A stretch of DNA of 28,031 nucleotides from contig CBFFRP010000564.1 in the NCBI GenBank assembly GCA_965644295.1, positions 1 to 28,031 of the forward strand, given 5' to 3'. The stretch comes from Paraphysomonas bandaiensis. Its lineage: Eukaryota > Chrysophyceae. Within the stretch, counting starts at the first letter, position 1. Each line of letters begins with the position of its first letter. The position numbers were made by a program, and so were the translations under genes. The notes beneath the pieces are model-generated. The model was not told the origin of the DNA. It ran no database searches and saw only the letters and a list, made by a program, of their open reading frames with translations. Positions 17,501 to 27,631 of this stretch are shown piece by piece.

Positions 17501-18879
17501 CTGAAAAAGTGCTCGATCAAAGAATCCGAATCAATATATGCAGCATTATTTTTCTCGGGCAATGATGCTTCTTCTTGTTGAGTGATCAAGCTCTTATTCC
17601 ACTGCCGTTCACCACGCATAGTACTTTTCGTCGTAATATGATCACGGTAAAATACATGTTTGCAACTGGGAAACGTTCGTTCAAAGTACTGGTGAACAAT
17701 GTTGGAAGCACTCATTAACCCTGGAGTCCATGCACGGTGTATGCAAACAGGAAGATGTTCAAAATCCAAAACTGTTCCAAGAAACATCATCTGAATATTG
17801 CTTGGGAATTTTGTCATATATGTACTAAATATTTGACTTTCTGGAAGCAAGAGTAACTACAGCAAAATGTATAAGTAAAACACAAAACAACAACAAAGAT
17901 TACTTCTTGTTGCCTAGTCCATAAGCTCTCCAGCTTCTTCTCAATTGCTTGTAGACGCTGCTCCAGGTCAATAGTGGATGAGTTTTGGCCTCCTGGAGTG
18001 CCTGGAGAGTGTACAACAGTTGGTGATGAAACCTCCTCCATCTGAGAAACAATTATAGCTTGTGCCTCGATCCAACGATCAATCTGTGCCTTTATCCATA
18101 ACATTTCAGTTATGAGTCCTACTAAAAATATTTTATCATGATTAGATTTATCCGTTAGATCTGCGTGGGCATTAGTATTCAACAGTGCATGCATTTTTTG
18201 CCGCCAGGAATCTAGTATGGAAGTAGAAAGCACATATCGTCGACGACTGCGAGCCAGTCGGAACACTCCTTGAGCAGATTGAGAGCTTCTCTCAACAAAA
18301 CTGTTCCTTGTGTCTTTTACATTTCTCTCTTGTATATGAAGTGCTGAAATTTCACATAGACGGTATCGGTTACTTGCCGAAACAGTGGGATACACTAGTA
18401 AACGAATGAATTGACAATCCAAAACATCATCAACATTTACACGTATAATCATACGATTCTTTGCTAAAACATGCGTAGTAGATACCGAAGGCTCAACTTG
18501 AACAGTCTGTAGATGTGAGAAGATTGCAAGTTGATAGAGGTGTGAGCTGGATGATGAGCTATAGGTTCCACTGTCAGATACTTTCCCTAATTACATGTTT
18601 GATATAATACTCTATCTACTGTATATATAACCATATGAACTCACCCGTATATATCTCTATTCTAGATGGAGGAATACTGCTGTTGTATTCTATGACTATC
18701 TCTCCCTGTGAAGCATATGATAGAGCCCGTCCACTACCATATCCAATTTCTTTCGGATATATTCCATCACTGTTATATAGTAACACTGTTAGGTATGTAT
18801 GTATGTGTATGTATGTATGTATGTATAGATAAGAGGCATGAGACGTACTTCTGAGATATCCATCCATATTCTCCGTCAT
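14527..18879 (-). CDS. 16-exon gene: 1196-aa coiled-coil protein with C-terminal CaaX box
   Basis: Exons (minus strand, high to low): 18849-18879, 18645-18785, 17904-18586, 17331-17856, 16734-17281, 16581-16685, 16495-16537, 16312-16442, 16201-16267, 16096-16150, 15894-16053, 15748-15843, 15577-15696, 15495-15527, 15402-15434, 14527-15345. All 15 introns are GT-AG, 42-63 nt, and all phases join to give 1197 codons including TAG. A stop precedes the ATG in frame. The N-terminal 150 residues look like a beta-sandwich, loosely recalling the galactose-binding-like domain of CEP104 (CQFIRLLVYP...NRYRLCEISAL). Residues about 640-830 look like helical, ARM/HEAT-like pairs. About 865-1055 form a Lys/Glu/Arg coiled coil, followed by a polar tail. 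The end is Gly-Gly-Cys-Val-Ile-Leu, a CaaX box whose final Leu favours geranylgeranylation, so the protein may be membrane-tethered. I do not recognise the family. Confidence 0.85.
18793..18826. repeat. TATG microsatellite in intron 1 of the coiled-coil gene
   Basis: Imperfect (TATG)n of about 34 bp. On the coding (minus) strand it lies just upstream of the acceptor of intron 1 and replaces the usual pyrimidine-rich stretch. Confidence 0.7.
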
Positions 18880-19480
18880 AGTTTGAGGGGTAACATATTC
18901 TCATATAATGTTTCTTCATTGGTGTTTATATATACATGATAGATAGATGTGTGTGATAGTGAGTGATGATGTTAAGATGAGCGAGATGATAAGATGGACC
19001 TCTACTGTACTGCTGTACTGTCTATATGTACTGCTGTACATCATGTACCTTACATAAAACAAGTACTTTGTACTTACATACGTACCTATATACTGCTACA
19101 AACTTTTATGCTCTCTGCTGCGGTACATGTTCAGCTGTACGTAGTATTGATGTACGTCTTGGTGTACATTTTCTACACACTTTCAAAATCCTTTAAAAAT
19201 ACCACTATATATCCCATTTTTCCTTTTTTTATCTTCTAAATATCGGATATTTTGATGGTCTTGATTAACGGGCTACAAGGTTTCAACTATATGGACGGTG
19301 AGAATAGATTGTGAAACGACTGTTATGTCATTGATATATGTATGTATGTGTATGTACCTGTGTATGTATGTGTGTGTAGGTGTGTCTATATAACAACCAA
19401 CCCACTCCTGTACTGTTACTATGATGATATACATGAGACTGTTATATGAATAGTAACTATTTCATTATTATAGTGTCATC
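18880..19480. promoter_or_regulatory. 600-bp shared upstream region of two divergent genes
   Basis: It lies between the start codons of the minus-strand coiled-coil gene and the plus-strand DRC9 gene, so both promoters, or one bidirectional promoter, must be here unless there are distant noncoding exons. It holds TGTACTGCTGTAC-type repeats (about 18999-19165), AAATATCGGATATTT (19238-19252) and a TATG microsatellite. No clear TATA box or factor site can be assigned. Confidence 0.45.
19337..19381. repeat. TATG/TGTG microsatellite upstream of the DRC9 gene
   Basis: Imperfect TATG and TGTG repeats in the 5' flank, about 100 bp before the start codon. Confidence 0.65.
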
Positions 19481-20721
19481 ATGCATACAACAATAGAGAG
19501 ATTGGATAACATTGAAGCAGAGAGAATTATCTCTATTTTGGAAGATTCAACAGAGAAGTTAAACTTTTTAGACAGGTATGATACACTCTTCCTGCTATCT
19601 ATGTATATATATCTGAGAATATGAATAGAATTACACCAGATGTACTTCAACATCGTGATGAATTATCTAAATTTATTGGAGATGAAATATCACGTACAAT
19701 GAATGAACAAAAATATCTTGAGAAGAGATATGAGGAGTTAATTGAACATCGATCATCTATGAAAGGTATGGTCAATAAGACCAAATATAAAGAAGTTCAG
19801 GAGGAAATTCAAGATGTTAGCCGTGCTCTTCGTGAATCTACCAATAATTTAGTTAGAAATTTGAAGGAGAACCCTAATGTATCTGGCAATTTGATTAAAG
19901 TGCAGCGCGATCGCGTAGAGTTGAATGATTTGCTTCTCCGATGCATTCAAGAGCTACGTGATCGTGGTACGTATTACACTATCACGTCAAAAGTAGACGA
20001 AGAGAATAACTCGAGGAAGAAGTTTCAACAATTAAAACTGCGCGAAAAGGAATTACGCGAAACCGTGTTGAAGTTAGAGAAGCAGTTGTCCGAGGAACAG
20101 ACTCAATTCCAGCGCACAGTGGCGGACCAGAAGCAGGCAATATCGCACCTTAAAGACGAATTAGCCACTGTCAAAGGAAGCACTTCGGTGGATGCCAAAT
20201 TCAAAAGGCGAGAGAGTCTAGCGCACGTGTCAGCCATATGGAGGGAATGTAAACTTAAGGAGAGGGTGCTAGAAGAGAAACTCAAAGACCTCGAAGACAA
20301 GCTCCACATGGAAAATGTAGTCCATAACGACTCGAAAGAGTTTTTAATTCGAAAACACCAGCATGTTACCCAGGATTTAAGCACTTGGGAGGCGAAGTAT
20401 GAGCGTGATGTCGGCGAGATGGATGACAAAATAAAACAGATCTCTGATAAGAGGAAAGCCCTTCTCGACAAGTTATCTGTCCTGCAGGCACGACGACAGG
20501 CTGAGATAGAGGAAGAAATGAAGCGCAAAGCCAACGAGGAGCACGAGGCGAAGATGAAGAAAATGAAAGATGCAGAGGAAAAACGGAAGAATCATGCTGC
20601 AAAGTGTATTCAACTTGCACTCAAAGCGTTTATTAAGCGATGCAAGGAGCTGGAGGCCATAAAAGGCGGAGGGGGTAAAAAGAAAGGTGGAGGAAAGAAA
20701 GGAAAGGGAAAGAAGAAATAG
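19481..20721 (+). CDS. DRC9/IQCG: Dynein regulatory complex subunit 9 (IQ motif-containing G)
   Basis: Two exons, 19481-19575 and 19629-20721, flank a 53-nt GT-AG intron. Joining them turns the codon before ITPDVL into Arg and gives 395 residues. The protein is almost wholly coiled coil. It carries family-typical strings ITPDVLQHRDELSKFIGDEI and NPNVSGNLIKVQRDR, a short IQ-like segment CIQLALKAFIKRCKELE (about 358-374) and a Gly/Lys-rich tail of alternating G and K runs, as the human protein also has. DRC9 belongs to the nexin-dynein regulatory complex that links doublet microtubules in motile cilia and tunes dynein activity; the IQ motif is a calmodulin site. Length is near that of the human protein (about 440). 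Identification is by recall of the family, not by search. Confidence 0.88.
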
Positions 20722-22838
20722 AAGCCAAGGGAAAGTGAATTTTTTTCTACCTAAACTTATCTTCAAATATTTTACCTGCCTTGTCGTGTGCAGGATTATT
20801 TATTGCAATGCAATATAATCATATCAATGATAGTCAGTGTGAGAAGAGGGAACGTTTTGTGTGGCTGTTAATACTACTAATAATATGTGTACAAGTATAT
20901 TTCGTGTCTGATGTGGCTCTTTAAGTGTAAGAATCACGATTGTGCTTGATTATTACTGTAGTTGTAAGCGGTCCGAACTGACACGATGCTCCAACTCGCT
21001 ACTACAGAAAATATTATTCAACTTCGCCAAATTGGTTGAATTACCATAACACAAGAACTTTGGTGTAAAAACTTAGGCAAACAAAAAAATATCTTCATTC
21101 ATGGCTAGGTGACTACCATAAACCCCTATGACCATTTTATTACTAGATTTTCAACCCTTTGACTTTTATTTCACTTTTCTTGGTGTGACTAGGAAATAAA
21201 ATCAAATTGACTAGATTCAATAATAGATCTCCGCTAGTACGAGTACGTATTTATAATTACTTGTTGGTGTCAGGTGTCAGTGTTGAGTTCTGCTATATGA
21301 AAATTATAAGGTATTTAAGTTACAGTAGTCTGCAGTTGTGAGAATGAATGATGATAAGTATATAGTGTATAGTGGTAAAACGGAATATAGTGACGATGCA
21401 AGTTGTAGTGACGAAGTAAGATAGTACCAGAAATGAGTTGTAGTAGACACAATATAAAATTGATGAATGATAAGAGATATTGATTGTAATTTCTAATTCT
21501 CAGCATTGAGTATAATTTTACCTTCTGTTGTTAAGTTAATACTTCTCGTATAATGTCTAACTCTGATATTGTAGCGGCTAGGGAACAATATATTGAATAT
21601 CAATATAGTGTACAAATATTGTAAAATATATTAATTGTTGGACCGGCTGTAGCGGATGTATACTACTACTAACGCATTATAACATACATGTACGAAAATA
21701 TTAAGTAGTAATGTGTCAGCACTAAAGGAAATATCTTATCCTTACTGGATATTATAGATGCGTTGTTAGAATTCTGATTCACAGGCGTAAGAATTTGCAA
21801 GAGTTACCCACAAAGTTACAACAACATAGTAGACTATATCTGTCTTCAAAATTTTCTCGTCAAACCCTACCATAGTGAGTCCTACCGTTCAACTGGAGCA
21901 ATGTTGAAAAATAGTTGAAAGGCTACGAGATATGTGGAAAGTTCAAGTAAAATAAGAATTGATATACATCTGAATAATCCACTTACGGAGGTCTTTCTCG
22001 TAATGAGGCTTAGTGTGGATTGGACCCCATGCGCTGGCCATTTTCTAGTACGAGGTGGTTAAGGAATCTCACAATAATCCTGCACAAGATTCAGTTACTT
22101 GACAAGAAATTCAACAGATAGCAGGGCGGAAAGGATCAAGATTCCACTTTGATCTGCTTTATGTATAATTCATTAGTGTTTCGTAACATGCCCTCATTGA
22201 TAAGACACACTCAGGATTCAGATGCTCTCTATGTCACTACCAGATGTTTTGTAAACGACAAAGACTATTGAGAGATCAACAGGTTGAGAGGGTGTAATGG
22301 AGAGAGGATGTCTAGTGTCTGATGGATCTATCTATATATACATATAGAGGCAGGACATGCATATGTGTGATATATGTCATTATACCGTACATATACACTG
22401 AAGTACATGAACTGCTGTATGTACCACTGTACTGTACTTTGTAGTAGCACTCTGTACTGCTGTATTTAGGCAGCACACAGTACACAAAGTACTTTAGACA
22501 AAATATATGTGGTTTTAAGGTCAGGATATATGAATATCTGTATTTTTATATACCAATATCCGGATATTGACGTCGGATACAGATATACTGTATACAGTGT
22601 GGTATATAGCCGAATACAATCTAAATTTTGGGCATATGTTGACTTATTATACGTTGGAAATACATAAGAATACGTTTCACTTACCCCTACTATATCGTAC
22701 TTGTATATGGTATATGTATGTCTGTATACAGCACAGTGTGTGGATAGTGTAGACGGAGTATTTCATATGTTATCATACTCAGGGGTGGTGTGGATGTACT
22801 GCTGTATGTATGTATGTGTGAGATATGCGGTCGATGCA
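20722..22838. other. AT-rich intergenic region, no gene seen
   Basis: Only short chance ORFs occur. It holds the 3' flank of the DRC9 gene and, at about 22395-22480, TGTACTGCTGTA-type repeats like those upstream of DRC9. At 22554-22569 there is a perfect 16-bp palindrome CAATATCCGGATATTG. A small TATG microsatellite (about 22805-22818) abuts the large palindrome. Confidence 0.6.
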
Positions 22839-22997
22839 TGTATACCGACAACAGCATCGGAGGGGCAGCACCCACATCGGAGGGGCAACATCCGTAGTCC
22901 CGTTTTTGTGTTCTGTACGTGAATATTAGTATGATCGAATGGGGATGGCGGGCTCTTCATATCTACACACCACATCCAAATAAGCATATCTTCATAT

Positions 22998-23195
22998 TTA
23001 AACTATTCGGAATGTACTGTTGTGTTGTTGTGCCCACTGTAGAAACTTAATTTTATCGATTTTATGCTGTAATGATGCAGGAAAACCACCCAAATAATGA
23101 CCACAGTGGGGATCACACAATCCCATTATCATGAAGTGCTCGTGACAATCATACATCCCTACTAGATGAAGACTGTCCCCTGGATGATTTGTCAT
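22998..23195 (-). pseudogene. Short coding-like frame in left arm (65 codons)
   Basis: The minus-strand frame encodes a His/Cys-rich peptide (GMYDCHEHF, LCDPHCGHYLGG). It is identical to the frame at 25488-25685 because of the palindrome. I do not recognise it. It may be a fragment of a captured gene or chance; the high His/Cys content recalls a metal-binding piece. Confidence 0.3.
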
Positions 23196-23196
23196 T

Positions 23197-23376
23197 AGAT
23201 ATCTTTTGAAGGAGCTTCAGAAAGAGCTATCAGCGGATGAGGTATACGACGAAAAGTGTTTACATGAAGCTCTTCTGCAGCAGTGCAGGGCAACTATGAA
23301 AGGAAGGATATATGCAAAGATATCCAAAAAGAATGGGGAAATGGAGGGAGAAACAAAACTAGGAGACAAGATTTGA
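23197..23376 (+). pseudogene. Coding-like fragment in left arm (59 codons, no ATG)
   Basis: The frame reads RYLLKELQKELSADEVYDEK onward to TGA with protein-like, amphipathic composition and no start codon. It adjoins, on the opposite strand, the His/Cys-rich frame. It could be an exon remnant of a captured gene. The mirror copy is at 25307-25486 on the minus strand. Confidence 0.35.
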
Positions 23377-24199
23377 AGATAGGTGGCATTGAATATATAT
23401 CATTATGCTTTATCATGAAGACTTTAAAGCGAACTAGAATTTAAGGACATACATACTTCCCTTGCAGTAAGTTGTAAGACGAAGTTGTTTGTGAGTATGG
23501 ATTTCATGATATATACAACTAATGTGGTGTACGTTGTAGATCGCCGTAATGATATTGCATTTCGGTCAATAGTACATACTTAAATCATCGTATGCCTTAT
23601 TTGCATAAACCATTTGATGTAACCTAAAACTGTAATGATGTATGTTATACTTTCCGTGTAGTAAGCTATTTATGCATGTATATTGCATGATGTAACAAAT
23701 GTAATGTATGCTGTAGGCCGCTGCAATGATATTCGAATTTGTTTTTGTTAATTGCACATACTCAAACCTTCGTATGTCACAACTATTTGTCTAACGTTAT
23801 CTCGCAGCAGCAATTTCTAGCGAGCGTGTGCAAGCAAGCTAGGGACTATTTATTATAGTTTACAGACAATCGTTTCAATGTACTCATGCTAAGGTATAGC
23901 AAGTAGCTATGTAACGCTTGTAAAATGTTTATATGTGCGCGAATAATAAGACGAAGAGCCGTTGCATCTAACACTATTATAAAACGGGACAACCTCACCC
24001 CTGTACGTCATTTGTCTAAATTTTAAAGTCTAAAATATTTACTACCTGCCAAACTGTGTCTAGGTACAAGTAGGAAAAGGCTTGTTAAGACCCTGATATA
24101 GTGGAGAAATTTTGCAAGGAGGAGGGGTGAGAAGAAAGAAATAATGCCGCAGCTTTGGCGAAACATGCGAAGGCGGCTTAGGCTCTGTTGGGAAGGTAA

Positions 24200-24394
24200 T
24201 CAGAGAAGGACAGGTTTAATTCCTTATCTCCAGAGCAGTATAAGGCTGAGAAAGTGACCAAGAAAAGAGTAGGAGCTGAAGCAATAAGACAGAAGTTTGA
24301 AGCAGTCGCTGGAGAATTAGCTGAAGCTCTTGTTTTCCTTGAAACATATCATCGTTGCAGAGTATCTGAGTTAAACGTTTTTGAAGTATATTAG
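24200..24394 (+). pseudogene. Degraded coding remnant in the palindrome loop
   Basis: A 64-codon open stretch (SEKDRFNSLSPEQYKAEKV onward, with GELAEALVFLETYHRCR) is preceded in the same frame by protein-like sequence interrupted by TAG and TAA. The helical Lys/Glu/Ala-rich text looks like a real former protein. It is single-copy, unlike the arms. Family not recognised. Confidence 0.4.
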
Positions 24395-24561
24395 TTGAAA
24401 CATGTTTTGTTTGAAAAGTGTTTCAGCTGTAACATGTCTTGTTTGAAAAGTGTTTTAGTTGTAACATGTCTTGTTTGAAAAATATTTTAGTTTTAACATG
24501 TTTTGGATGAACAAATGAGAAGTATTCTAGCTGAACCATGTTTTGTTTAAAAAGTGTATTA
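24393..24561 (+). repeat. Tandem array of about five 32-bp units in the loop
   Basis: Units are of the form AGTTGTAACATGTCTTGTTT plus GAAAAGTGTTTT. The first three are 32 bp each, the fourth is about 40 bp, and the fifth is diverged. A long minus-strand frame across this array is a by-product of the repeat. Confidence 0.75.
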
Positions 24562-24727
24562 AGTAGAAACGTACTAACCTTTTTTAAAAGTATCTGAATT
24601 GAAACAACTTTTGAAACATCTAAACGATGTATGAAATAAATTGCCCAGGAATAGTATGAAAAAAATTCCATGTACCTGCACGAAACAGATTGCTTACGAG
24701 GCCAGGCAGCAAGCAGTATAACCGTTT

Positions 24728-25844
24728 TTCGTCTTATTATTCGCGCACATATAAACATTTTACAAGCGTTACATAGCTACTTGCTATACCTTAGCATGAG
24801 TACATTGAAACGATTGTCTGTAAACTATAATAAATAGTCCCTAGCCTGCTTGCACATGCTCGCTAGAAATTGTTGCTGCGAGATAACGTTAGACAAATAG
24901 TTGTGACATACGAAGGTTTGAGTATGTGCAATTAACAAAAACAAATTCGAATATCATTGCAGCGGCCTACAGCATACATTACATTTGTTACATCATGCAA
25001 TATACATGCATAAATAGCTTACTACACGGAAAGTATAACATACATCATTACAGTTTTAGGTTACATCAAATGGTTTATGCAAATAAGGCATACGATGATT
25101 TAAGTATGTACTATTGACCAAAAAGCAATATCATTACGGCGATCTACAACGTACACCACATTAGTTGTATATATCATGAAATCCATACTCACAAACAACT
25201 TCGTCTTACAACTTACTGCAAGGGAAGTATGTATGTCCTTAAATTCTAGTTCGCTTTAAAGTCTTCATGATAAAGCATAATGATATATATTCAATGCCAC
25301 CTATCTTCAAATCTTGTCTCCTAGTTTTGTTTCTCCCTCCATTTCCCCATTCTCTTTGGATATCTTTGCATATATCCTTCCTTTCATAGTTGCCCTGCAC
25401 TGCTGCAGAAGAGCTTCATGTAAACACTTTTCGTCGTATACCTCATCCGCTGATAGCTCTTTCTGAAGCTCCTTCAAAAGATATCTAATGACAAATCATC
25501 CAGGGGACAGTCTTCATCTAGTAGGGATGTATGATTGTCACGAGCACTTCATGATAATGGGATTGTGTGATCCCCACTGTGGTCATTATTTGGGTGGTTT
25601 TCCTGCATCATTACAGCATAAAATCGATAAAATTAAGTTTCTACAGTGGGCACAACAACACAACAGTACATTCCGAATAGTTTAAATATGAAGATATGCT
25701 TATTTGGATGTGGTGTGTAGATGTGAAGAGCCCGCCATCCCCATTCGATCATACTAATATTCACGTACAGAACACAAAAACGGGACTACGGATGTTGCCC
25801 CTCCGATGTGGGTGCTGCCCCTCCGATGCTGTTGTCGGTATACA
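24728..25844 (-). repeat. Right inverted arm of the palindrome
   Basis: Inverted copy of the left arm with few substitutions. It includes mirror copies of the two coding-like frames (25307-25486 minus and 25488-25685 plus) and of the 194-bp tandem repeat. Its outer end lies 150 bp before the start codon of the next gene. Confidence 0.85.
25488..25685 (+). pseudogene. Short coding-like frame in right arm (65 codons)
   Basis: Mirror copy of the minus-strand frame at 22998-23195, with the same translated product. A TGA lies eight codons before its ATG. No function can be assigned. Confidence 0.3.
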
Positions 25845-25994
25845 CATACATACTTGAATACTGTGACGCATCATACACATAGATAGACATCACTATCATC
25901 CCCATACCTCCACATCCCCCTCTCTGACCCCCTCAACTAACCTCATCTTGCCTCATCTATCTCTCAAACACATCTCTATATATCCCTCATCAAT
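25845..25994 (+). promoter_or_regulatory. Upstream region of the secreted-protein gene
   Basis: 150 bp between the palindrome and the ATG. The last 100 bases are C/T/A-rich with many CATC and CCTC motifs, and CTATATAT occurs at about 25975-25982, too near the ATG to be a sure TATA box. Promoter location is inferred only from position. Confidence 0.35.
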
Positions 25995-27631
25995 ATGCAA
26001 CACGCATATCATCGTGCCTATCTATTTATAGGCTTACAACTCCTCTTAGTATCATCTCAACCATTTGATCTCATTAACAAGGAATACATCGACTACAGTT
26101 GGCTTGAAATAGGATTCAAGAGAGTAGAGGCACTCAATGCTGTATCATGGACCACTGTATCGACATCAACGCCCTTACCTATAGATAAGGCTGTAGCGTT
26201 TATCAGTATTCCTGATGTAGCCGATATCGTACAGTCATCATGGTACATACCATACAGACATATGTATACCTGCTGTGTATTATATGAACAATCTTGCGCT
26301 AGTTGTATACAGTAAATCATCGTGGTATATATCATACACTACTTACGTACATACTTACCTCCATATCATTTATTGGCCATCTTGTGAGAGTTAAACACTG
26401 TAGTGAATATGTGACTTTTTTATATTGTTTTTTTACAGGTATCCTGAAAACTATGGGGTTCAACTGATTCCCCCAATTGTTGCAAAAGTTCGTGAGCGTC
26501 CAAAGCAAAATGAAGATGGGACCTATTCATTTGATTTTAAGTTGGTATTTCCCAACGACAGCTATTGCTCAAAGGAGTGGTTTGTTCCACAGACACCCCC
26601 AACTCCAGTGTATGTAGATGTGTCGTGGGTTGTTTGTCCAGAAGGGGCGTACAATATTATATCGAATACAACGAATGAATTTTTTAATACTAATTTTGTT
26701 ATTGGGTCGGGCAATATTACCCGTGCCTCTGCCGATCCGGAGGTGTCCAATAGCAACGGAAATGCGATCCAGCTTTTGTACCCTGCTGGATGTACAGAGC
26801 CAGAGGAGTTGTGTACTGTCAACGAGAATGCTGGGAGTATCCAGCAGCTTCAGACGAGCGTAAATACTGTGGACAACGGGAGGGACCTATTCTTATCAGT
26901 CAGAGCTTGGCAGGTGAGTCTCATAGTTTATACATGGAATAGGGGATTTATTTCGACGTGGCTTTTACATATATATGACTAAGTTTTGTTGCAGGTAAAA
27001 GTTCGGAGCATCTGGTTCGTACTGGTTCCCCATGATTCAAGTGACCCCAGCTACTTTGTTATTGATACACCCGAAACTGTTGCATACGTTGTGTTTCCCA
27101 CAGAGACAAGTGTTGTGTGCTTGGAAGGATTCGCTTTCGAAACCCGGACATTCACGAATGTTACCCACCATGAGATTCCTTTGGACTTTATCCACCAGCC
27201 ATATGATACCCCCCCTGGTGTATTTGGCATGATCGGCTCAGCTTTTAGTCTAGTCGACTCGACGACCTTGTCCGTCTTTGACCGAACTGTCAATAATGCC
27301 GTGTTTGTGACCAAAGAGGATCAGTGTGTGTCCGAGCAGACGAAGCACACAACACCCGAAATTGTACGTATATACTAGCTGCTATCGACGATATTGAACA
27401 CTCCAATGTATCACGTACATAATATATATTTGTGTGACGAGCTGCTATTATTTTATGCACTGTTGCAATTTTGTGCTAACTAGATTTATACAGGTTCATG
27501 TGCTCATTATTGGAGATTACAGTGAGGGGATACCCACGCTTCAGTGCGGCGCTAAGATTAATCGTGAAAATACCTCTGCCCCAACTGCATCCCCCACACG
27601 GGAGTGTTTTGAAGTTTATGTTACACATTAA
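25995..27631 (+). CDS. Secreted protein of unknown family, four exons, 409 aa
   Basis: Exons are 25995-26242, 26439-26913, 26995-27363 and 27494-27631. Introns (196, 81 and 130 nt) are GT-AG and the phases give 410 codons including TAA. The N-terminus has a signal peptide: a hydrophobic core YLFIGLQLLLVSS ends near residue 21. The rest is beta-rich with no membrane segment. It carries several N-glycosylation sequons (NDS, NTT, NIT, NVT, NTS) and paired cysteines. Two halves may be repeats, each with an aromatic beta-strand core (VDVSWVVCPEGAYNI and KVRSIWFVLVPHD). The layout faintly recalls H-type-lectin-like beta-sandwich proteins, but I cannot name the family. It is probably extracellular; ligand and role are unknown. 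Confidence 0.8.

Larger units (their letters stand above)
22839..23955 (+). repeat. Left inverted arm of the palindrome
   Basis: 1117 bp. It begins with two direct copies of CATCGGAGGGGCA (about 22854-22881). It includes an internal diverged tandem repeat of period about 194 bp, with units starting near 23453 and 23647, each with TACTTYCC...GTAAGYT and GTA-GRYCGC-TAATGATATT blocks. Confidence 0.85.
22839..25844. mobile_element. 3-kb palindrome; foldback-type element with 1117-bp inverted arms
   Basis: Bases 22839-23955 and 24728-25844 are inverted copies; paired positions sum to 48683 along the whole length, so no net indel was found. I saw at least six substitutions between arms (for example at 22960, 23559, 23563, 23810, 23826 and 23837), so this is not a simple mirrored read artefact. 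The ends read TGTATACCGAC inward. No target-site duplication is clear. The loop is 772 bp. Long inverted repeats around a short loop are typical of foldback-like elements, but no transposase was found. Confidence 0.8.

Noticed and set aside
22690-22987. Short ORFs in microsatellite-rich sequence before the palindrome
   Set aside because: Driven by TATG and TGTG repeats; no conserved or domain-like content.
24423-24758. 111-codon minus-strand ORF in the palindrome loop
   Set aside because: Its C-terminal half is the 32-bp tandem array read in frame; no independent coding signal.
22839-25844. Palindrome as a mirrored-read assembly artefact
   Set aside because: At least six substitutions distinguish the arms and a 772-bp unique loop separates them; still worth checking with spanning reads.
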